A stretch of 38,645 nucleotides of DNA, from positions 1-38,645 of the forward strand of contig JALWMR010000175.1 of the NCBI GenBank assembly GCA_027083815.1. The letters run 5' to 3'. Numbering within the stretch: position 1 is the first letter of the stretch; every line of letters starts with the position of its first letter. The DNA is from Thiotrichaceae bacterium. Lineage in GTDB: Bacteria > Pseudomonadota > Gammaproteobacteria > Thiotrichales > Thiotrichaceae. The notes below the pieces were generated by a model. It worked only from the letters and a program-made list of their open reading frames with translations, made no database searches and was not told where the DNA came from. Of this stretch, positions 7,965-17,229 are shown one piece after another. The position numbers and the translations under genes are program-made.

Positions 7965-9560
7965 ATGAGCCAATATCAAACCGACATTCAATCCGTATCC
8001 GCCCTGAAAAAAGAACAAGGCTCACCGTGGGATGCCATTAATCCCGAGTCGGCCGCCCGTATGCGCGCCCAGAACCGCTTTAAAACCGGCCTGGATATTG
8101 CTAAATATACCGCCGATATTATGCGTGCCGACATGGAAAAGTATGATGCGGACTCAAGCCAATATACCCAGTCTCTGGGCTGCTGGCATGGCTTTATTGG
8201 TCAGCAGAAGATGATCTCGATTAAAAAACACTTTGGCAGCACGGCGGGGCGCTATCTTTATTTATCGGGCTGGATGGTTGCTGCCTTGCGCTCCGAATTT
8301 GGGCCTTTGCCCGATCAGTCAATGCACGAAAAAACCTCTGTCTCTGCGCTCATTAAAGAGTTATACACCTTTTTGCGCCAGGCTGATGCCCGCGAACTGG
8401 GCCTGCTGTTTCGTGAGCTGGACGCTGCCCGTGCCGAGGGCGATACGGCAAAAGAAGCAGAAATACAGGATAAAATCGATAATTTTGAAACACACGTCGT
8501 CCCGATTATTGCTGATATTGATGCCGGTTTTGGCAATGCCGAAGCAACCTACCTGCTTGCCAAACAAATGATAGAAGCGGGTGCTTGCTGTATTCAAATC
8601 GAAAACCAGGTTTCGGATGAGAAACAGTGTGGTCACCAGGACGGCAAGGTAACCGTTCCACATGCCGACTTTCTTGCCAAGATACGCGCTGTGCGATATG
8701 CCTTTTTAGAGCTGGGCGTAGATAACGGCATTATCGTGGCACGCACCGATTCGCTCGGCGCCGGCCTTACCAAGCAAATCGCAGTGACCAATGAGCCTGG
8801 CGATTTGGGCGATCAGTACAACGCCTTTCTTGATTGTGAAGAAGTCACCCCGGAGACAATGAAAAACGGTGATGTACTCATCAACCAGAACGGTAAACTG
8901 GTTCGCCCCAAACGATTACCAAGTAACCTGTTCCAGTTCAAAAAAGGCACTGGCGAGGCACGCTGTGTGCTTGACTGCATTACCTCCTTGCAAAACGGCG
9001 CTGACCTCCTTTGGATAGAGACCGAAAAACCACATATCGACCAGATTGGCGGCATGGTGAATGAAATTCGCAAAGTAATCCCCAATGCCAAGCTGGTTTA
9101 TAACAACAGCCCCTCCTTTAACTGGACGCTCAATTTCCGCCTGCAAGCCTATGATGCAATGGAACAAGAAGGAAAAGACCTATCAGCGTACAACCGCGAT
9201 GAACTCATGGACGTAAAATATGACGATAGCGAACTGGCAAAACTGGCAGATGAGCGTATTCGCACCTTCCAGGCGGATGCCTCACGCGAAGCCGGTATTT
9301 TCCATCACCTGATTACCCTGCCCACTTATCATACCGCCGCACTTTCTACTGATAGCCTTGCAAAAGAATACTTTGGCGATCAGGGCATGCTGGGCTATGT
9401 ACTGGGCGTGCAACGCAAGGAAATCCGCGATGGCATAGCCTGTGTTAAACACCAGAATATGTCTGGATCAGATATTGGTGATGACCATAAAGAATATTTT
9501 GCCGGTGAAGCCGCCTTAAAAGCCGCCGGTGAAGACAATACAATGAATCAATTCTCGTAA
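7965..9560 (+). CDS. aceA: Isocitrate lyase (long Pseudomonas-type)
   Basis: Cleaves isocitrate to glyoxylate and succinate, the first step of the glyoxylate shunt, allowing net carbon gain from acetyl-CoA. Length is 531 aa, matching the long Pseudomonas-type enzyme rather than the 434-aa E. coli one. The catalytic loop DEKQCGHQDGKV has Cys at about residue 222. The ATG has AAGGAAA upstream. It stands alone between the patatin gene and a strong terminator; malate synthase is not in the window. It fits with the fatty-acid oxidation genes at 18-25 kb. Confidence 0.96.
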   Translation: MSQYQTDIQSVSALKKEQGSPWDAINPESAARMRAQNRFKTGLDIAKYTADIMRADMEKYDADSSQYTQSLGCWHGFIGQQKMISIKKHFGSTAGRYLYLSGWMVAALRSEFGPLPDQSMHEKTSVSALIKELYTFLRQADARELGLLFRELDAARAEGDTAKEAEIQDKIDNFETHVVPIIADIDAGFGNAEATYLLAKQMIEAGACCIQIENQVSDEKQCGHQDGKVTVPHADFLAKIRAVRYAFLELGVDNGIIVARTDSLGAGLTKQIAVTNEPGDLGDQYNAFLDCEEVTPETMKNGDVLINQNGKLVRPKRLPSNLFQFKKGTGEARCVLDCITSLQNGADLLWIETEKPHIDQIGGMVNEIRKVIPNAKLVYNNSPSFNWTLNFRLQAYDAMEQEGKDLSAYNRDELMDVKYDDSELAKLADERIRTFQADASREAGIFHHLITLPTYHTAALSTDSLAKEYFGDQGMLGYVLGVQRKEIRDGIACVKHQNMSGSDIGDDHKEYFAGEAALKAAGEDNTMNQFS

Positions 9561-9610
9561 AACACCCTATTTTTACCCTCAATTATTATTTATTGATAAA
9601 CCGAACCCTT

Positions 9611-9646
9611 AAAAAGGGCTAATTAGTGGTATTTAGCCCTTTTTAT
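9611..9646 (+). terminator. Rho-independent terminator after aceA
   Basis: 12-bp stem AAAAAGGGCTAA / TTAGCCCTTTTT with a 10-nt loop and T tract; the symmetry could let it work on both strands. Confidence 0.85.
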
Positions 9647-9662
9647 TATGGATAAAAGACTT

Positions 9663-9699
9663 AATAAGTACACCCCCCCACTTTTTTGCCCTTTTCTCT
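9663..9699 (+). repeat. Dispersed C-rich intergenic repeat, copy b
   Basis: AGTACACCCCCCCACTTTTTTG with the tail CCCTTTTCTC. It ends 47 bp before the gpmI ATG, in the same orientation. This sub-variant has seven C and ACT6, like copies c and f. Confidence 0.85.
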
Positions 9700-9746
9700 A
9701 AATATGGTCTATAAAGCCATTAACACTCGTAACCTGTCCTTTCCAT

Positions 9747-11312
9747 ATGCAAAAGAACCCGTCAAAAAATACACTTCGCCGTAAAACCATTCTCATTATT
9801 ATGGACGGTGTAGGCATTAACCCCAGCAAAAAGAATAATGCCTTTTTTGAGGCAAACACACCTCGGCTGGATGAATACTTTTCACGCTATCCACACACCA
9901 CTTTGCAAGCGTCGGGGCGCGCCGTGGGGCTACCTAACGGGCAGATGGGCAACTCTGATGTGGGTCACTTAACCATAGGCTGTGGCACGATTATTGAACA
10001 GGATTTAGTGCGTATTGACGATGCCATTGAGGACGGTCGTTTTGTGCAAAACCATGCCTTTGTCAGTGCCATGCAACAAGCAAAAAAGCATAATCGCCCC
10101 CTGCATCTACTGGGACTGGTCTCTGATGGCGGTGTACATAGCCATCTGCGCCACCTCCTGTTTTTAATCAAGATGTGCAAACAGCATCAGGTGAAGCCGC
10201 TATTGCATGTGATTGCCGATGGCCGTGACACCTCGCCACAGGTATTAGAAAACGCCCTGCCCCAGGTGCTGGATGCACTGCAAGAAGCCGATGGAGCAGT
10301 GGCAACCATTTCGGGTCGCTTTTATGCCATGGACAGAGATAATCGCTGGGAGCGTATACAACTTGCCTGGGATGCTATCGCCAATAATCAGGGTATTAAA
10401 GAGAGCGACCCCATGCAAGCCATTCAACACGCCTATGCCAATGGTGAAACGGATGAGTTTATCAAGCCTCGTGTGCTGCCCGAAGCGCAACCCCTGTTAG
10501 CCGATGATGCGCTAATCTTTTTTAACTTTAGAAAAGACCGCCCTCGTGAGCTGACAGCGGCTCTTGGTCTTACAGATTTTAATGAGTTTGACCGAGGTGA
10601 CTACACACCCACCCCCGTTACCTGCATGACCCGTTATGACAAATGGCTGGAAATGCCGGTTGCCTTCCCCCTGGTACACCCGACAACTTCGCTGGCAAAA
10701 GTGATTAGCGAAGCCGGTTACAAGCAGCTACATTGTGCCGAAACCGAGAAATACGCCCATGTGACCTTCTTTTTAAATGGTGGTTACGAAACCCCTTATG
10801 AAAATGAGGAGCGAATTATGGTCGACTCACCCAAAGTGCATACCTATGATGAATGCCCAGAAATGAGCGCCCAGGAAGTCGCCGATAATGTCATAAACGC
10901 ATTAAACAAGGGCGAGCATGACTTTATTGTGGTTAACTTTGCCAATGGTGATATGGTCGGTCACACCGCCGTCCCCGAAGCGGTTATCAAGGCCGTTGAA
11001 ACGCTGGATAAAGAAGTCGGTCGCGTGCTGGATGCGGCAGTCGCCAATAATTATTCTGTGATTCTAAGCGCCGACCATGGCAATTGTGATGAATATATTG
11101 ACTCATACACGGGCGAACCCAATACGCAACATACTGTTTATCCCGTGCCCTGTCTGGTAATAGACAAAAACTATTGGCGGCTCGGCAGTAATGAAGGTTT
11201 AAGCAATATCGCGGCAACCGTCTTGCAACTTATGGGCATTGACAAGCCTGAAGCCATGGACAGAGACTCAATATTGCTTGAAGCCTTACCTGCTTCCCCT
11301 CAAAAGGCATAA
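9747..11312 (+). CDS. gpmI: 2,3-bisphosphoglycerate-independent phosphoglycerate mutase
   Basis: Interconverts 3- and 2-phosphoglycerate in glycolysis and gluconeogenesis; Mn-dependent, alkaline-phosphatase fold. The metal Asp in IIMDGVG (Asp20) and the phosphoserine nucleophile in MGNSDVGH (Ser70) are visible, along with DGRDTSP, FRKDRPRE and SADHGNCDE. Length is 521 aa against about 514 in E. coli. The ATG has a pyrimidine-rich leader (CCTGTCCTTTCCAT) and no Shine-Dalgarno sequence. Copy b of the intergenic repeat lies upstream, copy c downstream. Confidence 0.96.
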   Translation: MQKNPSKNTLRRKTILIIMDGVGINPSKKNNAFFEANTPRLDEYFSRYPHTTLQASGRAVGLPNGQMGNSDVGHLTIGCGTIIEQDLVRIDDAIEDGRFVQNHAFVSAMQQAKKHNRPLHLLGLVSDGGVHSHLRHLLFLIKMCKQHQVKPLLHVIADGRDTSPQVLENALPQVLDALQEADGAVATISGRFYAMDRDNRWERIQLAWDAIANNQGIKESDPMQAIQHAYANGETDEFIKPRVLPEAQPLLADDALIFFNFRKDRPRELTAALGLTDFNEFDRGDYTPTPVTCMTRYDKWLEMPVAFPLVHPTTSLAKVISEAGYKQLHCAETEKYAHVTFFLNGGYETPYENEERIMVDSPKVHTYDECPEMSAQEVADNVINALNKGEHDFIVVNFANGDMVGHTAVPEAVIKAVETLDKEVGRVLDAAVANNYSVILSADHGNCDEYIDSYTGEPNTQHTVYPVPCLVIDKNYWRLGSNEGLSNIAATVLQLMGIDKPEAMDRDSILLEALPASPQKA

Positions 11313-11322
11313 TAATAATCAA

Positions 11323-11360
11323 AAAAGTACACCCCCCCACTTTTTTGCCCTTTTCTCCCC
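11323..11360 (+). repeat. Dispersed C-rich intergenic repeat, copy c
   Basis: AAAAAGTACACCCCCCCACT6GCC followed by CTTTTCTCCC. It ends just upstream of the candidate rnpB promoter. With copy d in opposite orientation it brackets rnpB. Confidence 0.85.
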
Positions 11361-11365
11361 TGAGT

Positions 11366-11396
11366 TGTGTTTTTTTAGTGCCAGTTTGTTACACTG
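11366..11396 (+). promoter_or_regulatory. Candidate rnpB promoter
   Basis: TTGTGT (11366-11371), 19-bp spacer, TACACT (11391-11396), ending 6 bp before the first paired base of the RNA. The spacer is slightly long. Confidence 0.5.
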
Positions 11397-11402
11397 AGCG
11401 TT

Positions 11403-11750
<348 letters not shown>

Positions 11751-11800
11751 CATTATTTTTCTAACTTCCCACACTTTTCATGTTGTTTTGACCGTTTCAA

Positions 11801-11837
11801 CGAGAAAAGCCGTAAAAAGGTGGGGGGTGTACTTTTT
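11801..11837 (-). repeat. Dispersed C-rich intergenic repeat, copy d (inverted)
   Basis: On the plus strand CGAGAAAAGCCGTAAAAAGG followed by TGGGGGGTGTACTTTTT, the reverse complement of copies g and h. It lies between rnpB and the DUF3549 gene, 24 bp before the latter's ATG. Confidence 0.85.
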
Positions 11838-11861
11838 AACCCTCTTTACTTACCCAATTAA

Positions 11862-12968
11862 ATGACCTCCAAGCCCCAATTTGACAGTATCAGCCATTTT
11901 TTACAAAGTGGTGGCTTTAATTATCGTGTTTTTGATATGGGGCGCAAAGTCACACCCATTCCAAAGCCGTTGTTTGAACAAATTGAATCACAGCAGGTCA
12001 TTTACCCCTACCCTTTTCAGCAAAAGGCGTGGATAGCCTTGTTATTCTGGCCAGAGGATAGCAACAATAATACAAACAAAGAGCCTGTTATCTGGTTTCT
12101 ACAATTTCCTGTTGATGAGCTGGGTTATTTAAAACAGGATGCTCGCGATGGCTTTTTAATCAGCCTGCTTGAGCAAACAGGTAAAAATATCCAGGCAAAA
12201 CAGCATGGAGAATCCTTACAGGATGAACTGGCTGAATCACCCTATGCCTTTAAGCCACAGCCCGACCGGCTTGCTATCTTTCATGCTTTTTCAACCAGAT
12301 TACTCGACCAGAAACCTTCACAATATTATCAATTTGCACAGGATTATCTCGCGGGTGATGCCGGTTACGATCAATGGCAATTTCTGGGTATGCAAGGCGT
12401 TGCCGACGTGGTTGCCCGGCTCGACGAGGACAACCTTGACGAGGACAACAATGAAGCACTGCTGGCAAAAGCAATCAACCAACTCCCCGAAGTGCCTCTG
12501 GAAATTTTCTCACAAATGCTGGAACACGCTCACCCAGATAAAGATTTAACGGATGAGCTATCTAAACGCCTGGAGCAAGAGCTAAGCAAGGAGCAACCCA
12601 ATAATAAAATCGTCGCTGCCTTAATCAGAGGGCTTTCTGGTAGCCAGAACAATAAAAAGCGAAAAGAAATGCTTAAAAAAGTATTAAACAGTGATTTAGC
12701 AAACGATATTGAAGTTTTAGTCGCTATTTCAGGACGTAGCTGGGAAGACCTGAAAAACAGCACCCTGCTAAAAAGCTTTATCAATCAACTTGCTGAACAA
12801 AACCAGACTGCCTTTAATGCTATTCTAAGTGATTTAATCAGGCTGCCTGAAATGCGCCCTCTGGTAATGAATACTCTAAAACAAGCTCAACAAACGAACG
12901 CATTAAAAGACAGGGTGACACAATTTATGCAGACTTTTGGTAGCGCTGGTGTAATGAAAACACATTAA
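11862..12968 (+). CDS. DUF3549 family protein
   Basis: 368 aa, no signal peptide or membrane helix. The N-terminal segment ISHFLQSGGFNYRVFDMGRK and the following YPYPFQQKAWIALLFW and PVIWFLQFPVDELGYL resemble DUF3549 proteins, found mainly in Gammaproteobacteria and without a known function. The C-terminal half is helical and rich in Glu, Lys and Asn, HEAT-like in look. There is no Shine-Dalgarno sequence (TTACTTACCCAATTAA before ATG). It is convergent with the next gene. Confidence 0.8.
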   Translation: MTSKPQFDSISHFLQSGGFNYRVFDMGRKVTPIPKPLFEQIESQQVIYPYPFQQKAWIALLFWPEDSNNNTNKEPVIWFLQFPVDELGYLKQDARDGFLISLLEQTGKNIQAKQHGESLQDELAESPYAFKPQPDRLAIFHAFSTRLLDQKPSQYYQFAQDYLAGDAGYDQWQFLGMQGVADVVARLDEDNLDEDNNEALLAKAINQLPEVPLEIFSQMLEHAHPDKDLTDELSKRLEQELSKEQPNNKIVAALIRGLSGSQNNKKRKEMLKKVLNSDLANDIEVLVAISGRSWEDLKNSTLLKSFINQLAEQNQTAFNAILSDLIRLPEMRPLVMNTLKQAQQTNALKDRVTQFMQTFGSAGVMKTH

Positions 12969-13035
12969 TTTTTTTAGAATAATAAAAAACACATTCTAGA
13001 TTACTTTGCCCTGTTAATATTTATTAATTTTGTAC

Positions 13036-13791
13036 TTAGTATAATTTTGCCAAGCGCATCCAGGGGTCACTATCAATCATGCCTACTGGCGTTACTGTTT
13101 TACGATCAAACACCCAAATCATATCCTTTTTATTATTACCACTTACCGGGAAGAAGGCATAATCATCCGTTTTTCCTCCATATTTCTTTAGAAATGCATT
13201 CAGTTTCTCTTTTCTTTTATTATTAAAGAAAAGTTGTCTGGGGGGAATACTCTTTGCCAGAACAATATCTGTATATTGCTCAAAAGGCTTATAATAACGA
13301 GGTCTGTGGTCAATATCTGGCATGCCTTTTAAAAGAACATCAAACAATAGCTTTTTCCTTTTTTTCGTATCAACAGGTGGCTTGGCAAAAACCATTTTTG
13401 GAAAGAAGAAGGTTGTTTTTAATTGTTTTACCAAAGGTTCCTGGGGAAAAAGACGACTAACATTTGTCAGGGTAAACCTGTCAACAGTGAAAACAGCATA
13501 AGCAGGATGTTTTAGGTATAGGGAATATGCGCCCCAGAGGAATGCGGCAAGTTGTATTGCGAGTAGTACGTTTATATCAAACTTTAAATATTTTTTACCT
13601 TCTTTGAAAACAATAAATACCAGTAAAGGGCCTAACACAATATCAACAAAAATCAGCATCAAGGCCGTTTTATAGAAACCGCCTAATAACGAAAAGGAAT
13701 GAGGAAACCAGACAAAGTAGGCATATACTAAAAACAAGCCGATAATTAATTGGCTGTACATTAAATTTCGTAAAGCAATTTTTAAACGCAT
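13036..13791 (-). CDS. TfpX/TfpZ-type type IV pilin accessory protein, paralogue 1
   Basis: Inner-membrane protein with about three N-terminal helices and a soluble C-terminal domain. The segment IFVDIVLGPLLVFIVFKEGK followed by KYLKFDINVLLAIQLAAF is typical of TfpX/TfpZ (TfpY-like) proteins encoded beside major pilins, which modulate pilin assembly in Pseudomonas and relatives. The start at 13791 is preferred because GGGGAA lies 5 nt upstream; the track start at 13797 would be only 1 nt from it. Length is 251 aa. It follows a close paralogue and pilA on the same strand. Confidence 0.82.
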   Translation of the reverse strand: MRLKIALRNLMYSQLIIGLFLVYAYFVWFPHSFSLLGGFYKTALMLIFVDIVLGPLLVFIVFKEGKKYLKFDINVLLAIQLAAFLWGAYSLYLKHPAYAVFTVDRFTLTNVSRLFPQEPLVKQLKTTFFFPKMVFAKPPVDTKKRKKLLFDVLLKGMPDIDHRPRYYKPFEQYTDIVLAKSIPPRQLFFNNKRKEKLNAFLKKYGGKTDDYAFFPVSGNNKKDMIWVFDRKTVTPVGMIDSDPWMRLAKLY

Positions 13792-13932
13792 GGACATTCC
13801 CCAAATATGAATACTTTTGAGGGTAATGTCTAGATTGTTTTTTTAACCAATAAAAAGAGATAAAGGGTAGCGTTAAGCAGAAAGTTCGATTTTAGCTCTC
13901 CCATATATAAGAAGCAGACACAAGGTGTGCAG

Positions 13933-14676
13933 TTATTTCTTTACAAATTTCCACGGATCAGTATCAATAGTAGCAACAGGCTCAGCTGTTTCTTTATCAA
14001 TCACAATCAGTGCATCTTTTTTTAGGCTATTTAAAGGTAGAAAGGCGTAATCTTTAATTTTACCATTATGCTTTTTCAAAAATTCCGCCGCTTTTTTATC
14101 GCTCATAAGTGTTCTGGGATCAAGACCTTTTGCAATTATTGCCGAAATATTATCTTTTACAGGCTCATAGTATTCTTCTTTTTGATCCAGGTCTTCTGCA
14201 CCCTTAATCGCGCTAAAGAGCAATTCATTCCTCTTTTCTATATCATCAGGCATTTTGGCAAACGCAAGTTTTCCTGCTGATAATTTTGATACTTTATACT
14301 CATCTATCCTCGCTTTTTGTGGCTCAGCATCTTTTGCTGAAATAATTGTAAAACGATCTACATTGAACGTAATATAAACAGGGTGAACCTGGTAGAGTGC
14401 GAAGGCCCCATAGGCAAGAGCAGATAGTTGTATTGCGCCAATGACTGACAAATCAAACTTCAGTGTTTTCTTTTTAGGCTTGAACACCACAAAGGTAAGC
14501 AGTGGCCCTAAAACAAGATCAATAGAAATGATCAGGGTAGCTATTTCTTTAAAGTCTGAAACACTTATAAAAAGTGGGGGGAAAAACAAGAATAATAAAC
14601 TACCAATAACCAGGCCTACTAAAAGAATACTTAGACCAAGATGGATTAAAGAAGCATGTAATTTATGTTTAAACAT
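13933..14676 (-). CDS. TfpX/TfpZ-type type IV pilin accessory protein, paralogue 2
   Basis: 247 aa, same architecture as its downstream neighbour: IISIDLVLGPLLTFVVFKPK then KKTLKFDLSVIGAIQLSALA, followed by VHPVYITFNVDRFTI and a hydrophilic C-terminal domain ending in DTDPWKFVKK (the paralogue ends DSDPWMRLAKLY). The two genes are a tandem duplication that has diverged. It lies between pilA and the first paralogue, separated from pilA by a terminator, so it may have its own promoter. Confidence 0.82.
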   Translation of the reverse strand: MFKHKLHASLIHLGLSILLVGLVIGSLLFLFFPPLFISVSDFKEIATLIISIDLVLGPLLTFVVFKPKKKTLKFDLSVIGAIQLSALAYGAFALYQVHPVYITFNVDRFTIISAKDAEPQKARIDEYKVSKLSAGKLAFAKMPDDIEKRNELLFSAIKGAEDLDQKEEYYEPVKDNISAIIAKGLDPRTLMSDKKAAEFLKKHNGKIKDYAFLPLNSLKKDALIVIDKETAEPVATIDTDPWKFVKK

Positions 14677-14838
14677 ACGAGCTATTAAATATTAAAAGAA
14701 GAGTTATAGATTGTAACAATAAATGAATTAACAACAGATGAACCATTATCTTGCATATAGCTATTCAAGTGGATAAGGTTGAAATTTACATAGATATAAT
14801 TGAGCCGTTATTATATTAGTCTTATCTAGATAAATACG

Positions 14839-14864
14839 AAAAAGCCCCTCATTAGAGGGGCTTT
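14839..14864 (-). terminator. Rho-independent terminator after pilA
   Basis: 10-bp stem AAAGCCCCTC / GAGGGGCTTT with an ATTA loop; T5 follows on the minus strand. It separates pilA from the tfpX/Z-like genes. Confidence 0.85.
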
Positions 14865-14903
14865 AAAATCATAATTATGATTTTATTTGTTGAATATTAA
14901 ATA

Positions 14904-15353
14904 TTAACGACATGACGCTGAACGGTATTTATCTTGAAGGGTGCCGCCTGTACAATCGACTGTTAATCCAGTTGCACTTGCAGTATAATCAAATACTATT
15001 GTTTTTCCATCTGCTGCTGTGCCAAGATTTTCAGTTGTTACTGTAAAGTCTGCCTGATCATCACCAGTACGATTATATGTCGTAGCTACTGTTCCGGCAT
15101 ATTGTGATGCATCAAATTGTGCAATAGAATCTACAACAATAGCGTCAGCAGCAACAGGCATTTTTCCTGTACTTGCATGAGTTTCTCCAATGCCTGCTTT
15201 AACAGCATTACCCATTGACAGGATTTCACTTACTTTTGCACGTACTGTGTAATCCTGATAAGCAGGAAGAGCAATAGAAGCCAAAATACCGATAATCGCT
15301 ACAACGATCATTAATTCGATAAGTGTAAAACCTTTTTGTAGTTGTTTTTTCAT
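14904..15353 (-). CDS. pilA: Type IV pilin (major pilin, PilA-like)
   Basis: Structural subunit of type IV pili (adhesion, twitching, DNA uptake). It has a short basic leader (MKKQLQKG), prepilin peptidase cleavage before FTLIE, Glu5 of the mature protein, and a hydrophobic helix [20 protein letters not shown]. The C-terminal disulfide loop is [16 protein letters not shown]. Length is 149 aa, usual for type IVa pilins. GGAG is 7 nt before the ATG. Transcription is probably from the sigma-54 promoter at 15476-15491, as for Pseudomonas pilA under PilR. Confidence 0.95.
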   Translation of the reverse strand: MKKQLQKGFTLIELMIVVAIIGILASIALPAYQDYTVRAKVSEILSMGNAVKAGIGETHASTGKMPVAADAIVVDSIAQFDASQYAGTVATTYNRTGDDQADFTVTTENLGTAADGKTIVFDYTASATGLTVDCTGGTLQDKYRSASCR

Positions 15354-15475
15354 TTTAAATCTCCAAAGATTATTTTTATGATTAAAGTTAATTGTTGCTA
15401 AAAAGCAGAGTTATCATATTAAAGTGTTGATTAACTCGTGCTTAACAGCGTGAACAACATGTTCGCTGGTATTAA

Positions 15476-15491
15476 TGCAGAGGCCGTGCCA
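15476..15491 (-). promoter_or_regulatory. Sigma-54 promoter of pilA
   Basis: Minus-strand TGGCACGGCCTCTGCA matches the -24/-12 consensus TGGCACG-N4-TTGCA at all but one position, with correct GG-N10-GC spacing. It lies about 125 bp upstream of the pilA ATG. The 378-bp gap between pilA and the YeeE gene holds this site and the unassigned promoter of the transporter; a TATGAT at about 15664-15669 is a possible -10 for the latter. Confidence 0.85.
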
Positions 15492-15731
15492 AAAACCATA
15501 TAAAAAACCTAAGTTATTGTTTATAAACTATTTTATTGAACTTTCAGATCTGTTTTATATCAAATATTTTTTTCTTTTGTCAGAAAAAAGTGTCACTTTG
15601 TGACCCAAAAAGCCTAAAGCTGACAGTTTGTGGCATTTATTACACCGCTTATCTGTTCTTTGCTATGATCCATGGCGCTCTAAACAAAATATACAATCAA
15701 AATATTTCAACAAAGATCTAGGAGGAGATAA

Positions 15732-16949
15732 ATGGAGATAACAACCACAATACTGCTTTGGGCATTTGGCCTGGCGGTTATATTAGGCTTTATTGCCAAT
15801 AAAACCAATTTTTGCACCATGGGGGCGGTATCTGATGTCGTTAATATTGGCGATACAGGGAGGATGCGTTCCTGGGTGTTTGCAATGGGCCTGGCAATAC
15901 TTGGCGTAATGGGTTTAAGCCTGCTGAGTTTATCCGATATGTCGCTGGTTGCCAGTAATGATACCGCTAATCCACCCTACCTTACCTCTAATTTTGCCTG
16001 GCCTCGTTATATTCTTGGTGGTATTTTGTTTGGCATTGGCATGACCCTTGGCTCGGGTTGTGGCAACAAAACATTGATACGCATGGGTGGTGGTAATATA
16101 AAATCTCTTTTTGTCTTGTTCGCTATCGGCATCATGGCATACCTGATGATTTTCACCAATTTTAGCTATACTGCGTTTCTTTCCTGGATGGAGCCTGCCT
16201 TTATAGATCTCTCCAGTTATGATATTGACAATCAAGGTTTAGGCAGTGTTATTGCTCACTTTATCAGTAGCGATCCTCAACAAACAACCATTATTGTTGC
16301 AGCTGTCCTGGGCGGGCTATTAATACTCTGGGCATTACTATCCAAAGATTTCAGGGGAAATTTTGATAATATTCTGGGCGGCCTTGTCGTTGGGGCAGTA
16401 GTCGTCGGCGCATGGTGGGTGACAACCGGAATTTTAGGGCAAACTCTATTAGAGGAAGCCGAAATGATGGATGAACGACCTTTTGCAATTGGCGCGCAGT
16501 CATTTACCTTTGTACAACCATCTGGTCATTTAATCCGCTGGACAGAGCTTGGCTTTGATAAAAACATGCTTACTTTTGCTTTGGTAGCCGGTTTTGGGGT
16601 TGTCATTGGCTCTCTTCTTTACTCTCTTATTTCCAGAAAGTTTAGAATCGAATGGTTTGCCAGCTGGAAAGACTTCTTCACTCATATTATTGGTGGCTTA
16701 TTAATGGGTATCGGTGGTGTATTAGCCATGGGCTGCACCATTGGTCAGGGCGTTACAGGTGCATCAACACTGGCAATGGGTTCTTTTTTAACCTTTATCT
16801 CCATTGTCTTTGGCAGCGCACTCACCATGAAAATACAATACTATAAAATGGTTTATGAAGATGAAGCCTCCTTCGCAAAAGCACTGGTAGCCAGCCTTGC
16901 CGATATGCATCTGCTACCCAATAGCTTACGCAAACTGGATAAAGTCTAA
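15732..16949 (+). CDS. YeeE/YedE family sulfur-compound transporter
   Basis: 405 aa, about ten membrane helices, in the YeeE/YedE (TsuA-like) family that imports thiosulfate or related sulfur compounds across the inner membrane. Its conserved cysteines are in TNFCTMGAVSD, TLGSGCGNKTLIRMG and AMGCTIGQGVTGAST; in TsuA the equivalent cysteines relay thiosulfate through the pore. A strong ribosome site (AGGAGGAGATAA) precedes the ATG. No TusA-like partner is adjacent. With SOR and the DsrE-like protein nearby, a role in thiosulfate or polysulfide traffic is likely, but substrate identity is an inference. Confidence 0.88.
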   Translation: MEITTTILLWAFGLAVILGFIANKTNFCTMGAVSDVVNIGDTGRMRSWVFAMGLAILGVMGLSLLSLSDMSLVASNDTANPPYLTSNFAWPRYILGGILFGIGMTLGSGCGNKTLIRMGGGNIKSLFVLFAIGIMAYLMIFTNFSYTAFLSWMEPAFIDLSSYDIDNQGLGSVIAHFISSDPQQTTIIVAAVLGGLLILWALLSKDFRGNFDNILGGLVVGAVVVGAWWVTTGILGQTLLEEAEMMDERPFAIGAQSFTFVQPSGHLIRWTELGFDKNMLTFALVAGFGVVIGSLLYSLISRKFRIEWFASWKDFFTHIIGGLLMGIGGVLAMGCTIGQGVTGASTLAMGSFLTFISIVFGSALTMKIQYYKMVYEDEASFAKALVASLADMHLLPNSLRKLDKV

Positions 16950-16976
16950 AAAAACCAAAAACCCGCTGAAAAGCAC

Positions 16977-17004
16977 TTGAAAGGCAGAATCGGTAGTGTA
17001 TACT
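16977..17004 (+). promoter_or_regulatory. Promoter of tRNA-Lys
   Basis: TTGAAA (16977-16982), 16-bp spacer, TATACT (16999-17004), about 53 bp before the mature tRNA. The -10 box is the centre of the palindrome CGGTAGTGTATACTACCG. Confidence 0.75.
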
Positions 17005-17056
17005 ACCGCCTCTCTTGATTGAGAGCAGTTTTCTACGGCTCTTAATGATAAGATAA

Positions 17057-17132
17057 GGGCCGTTAGCTCAGTCGGTAGAGCAGTTGACTTTTAATCAATT
17101 GGTCGAGCGTTCGAATCGCTCACGGCCCACCA
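17057..17132 (+). tRNA. tRNA-Lys (anticodon TTT)
   Basis: 76 nt including encoded CCA. Acceptor stem GGGCCGT pairs with ACGGCCC. D-arm TAGCTCAGTCGGTAGAGCA, anticodon loop CTTTTAA, T-arm GAGCGTTCGAATCGCTC are all present. Confidence 0.98.
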
Positions 17133-17140
17133 TATATTTC

Positions 17141-17169
17141 AAAGGCTTAGCTTCGGCTAGGCCTTTTTT
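17141..17169 (+). terminator. Rho-independent terminator after tRNA-Lys
   Basis: Stem AAGGCTTAGC / GCTAGGCCTT around a TTCG tetraloop (one G-U pair), followed by T6. Confidence 0.85.
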
Positions 17170-17229
17170 GTTTGGGTACATTAATTCTTGATTGTTGGTA
17201 CAGCCTATTTTAATGAAAAAGGAATCTCG

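Noticed and set aside
9663-9699. The C-rich repeat as an intrinsic terminator
   Set aside because: Only A5-G can pair with C-T5 around a C-rich loop; several copies lie just upstream of genes, and a separate strong terminator already follows aceA.
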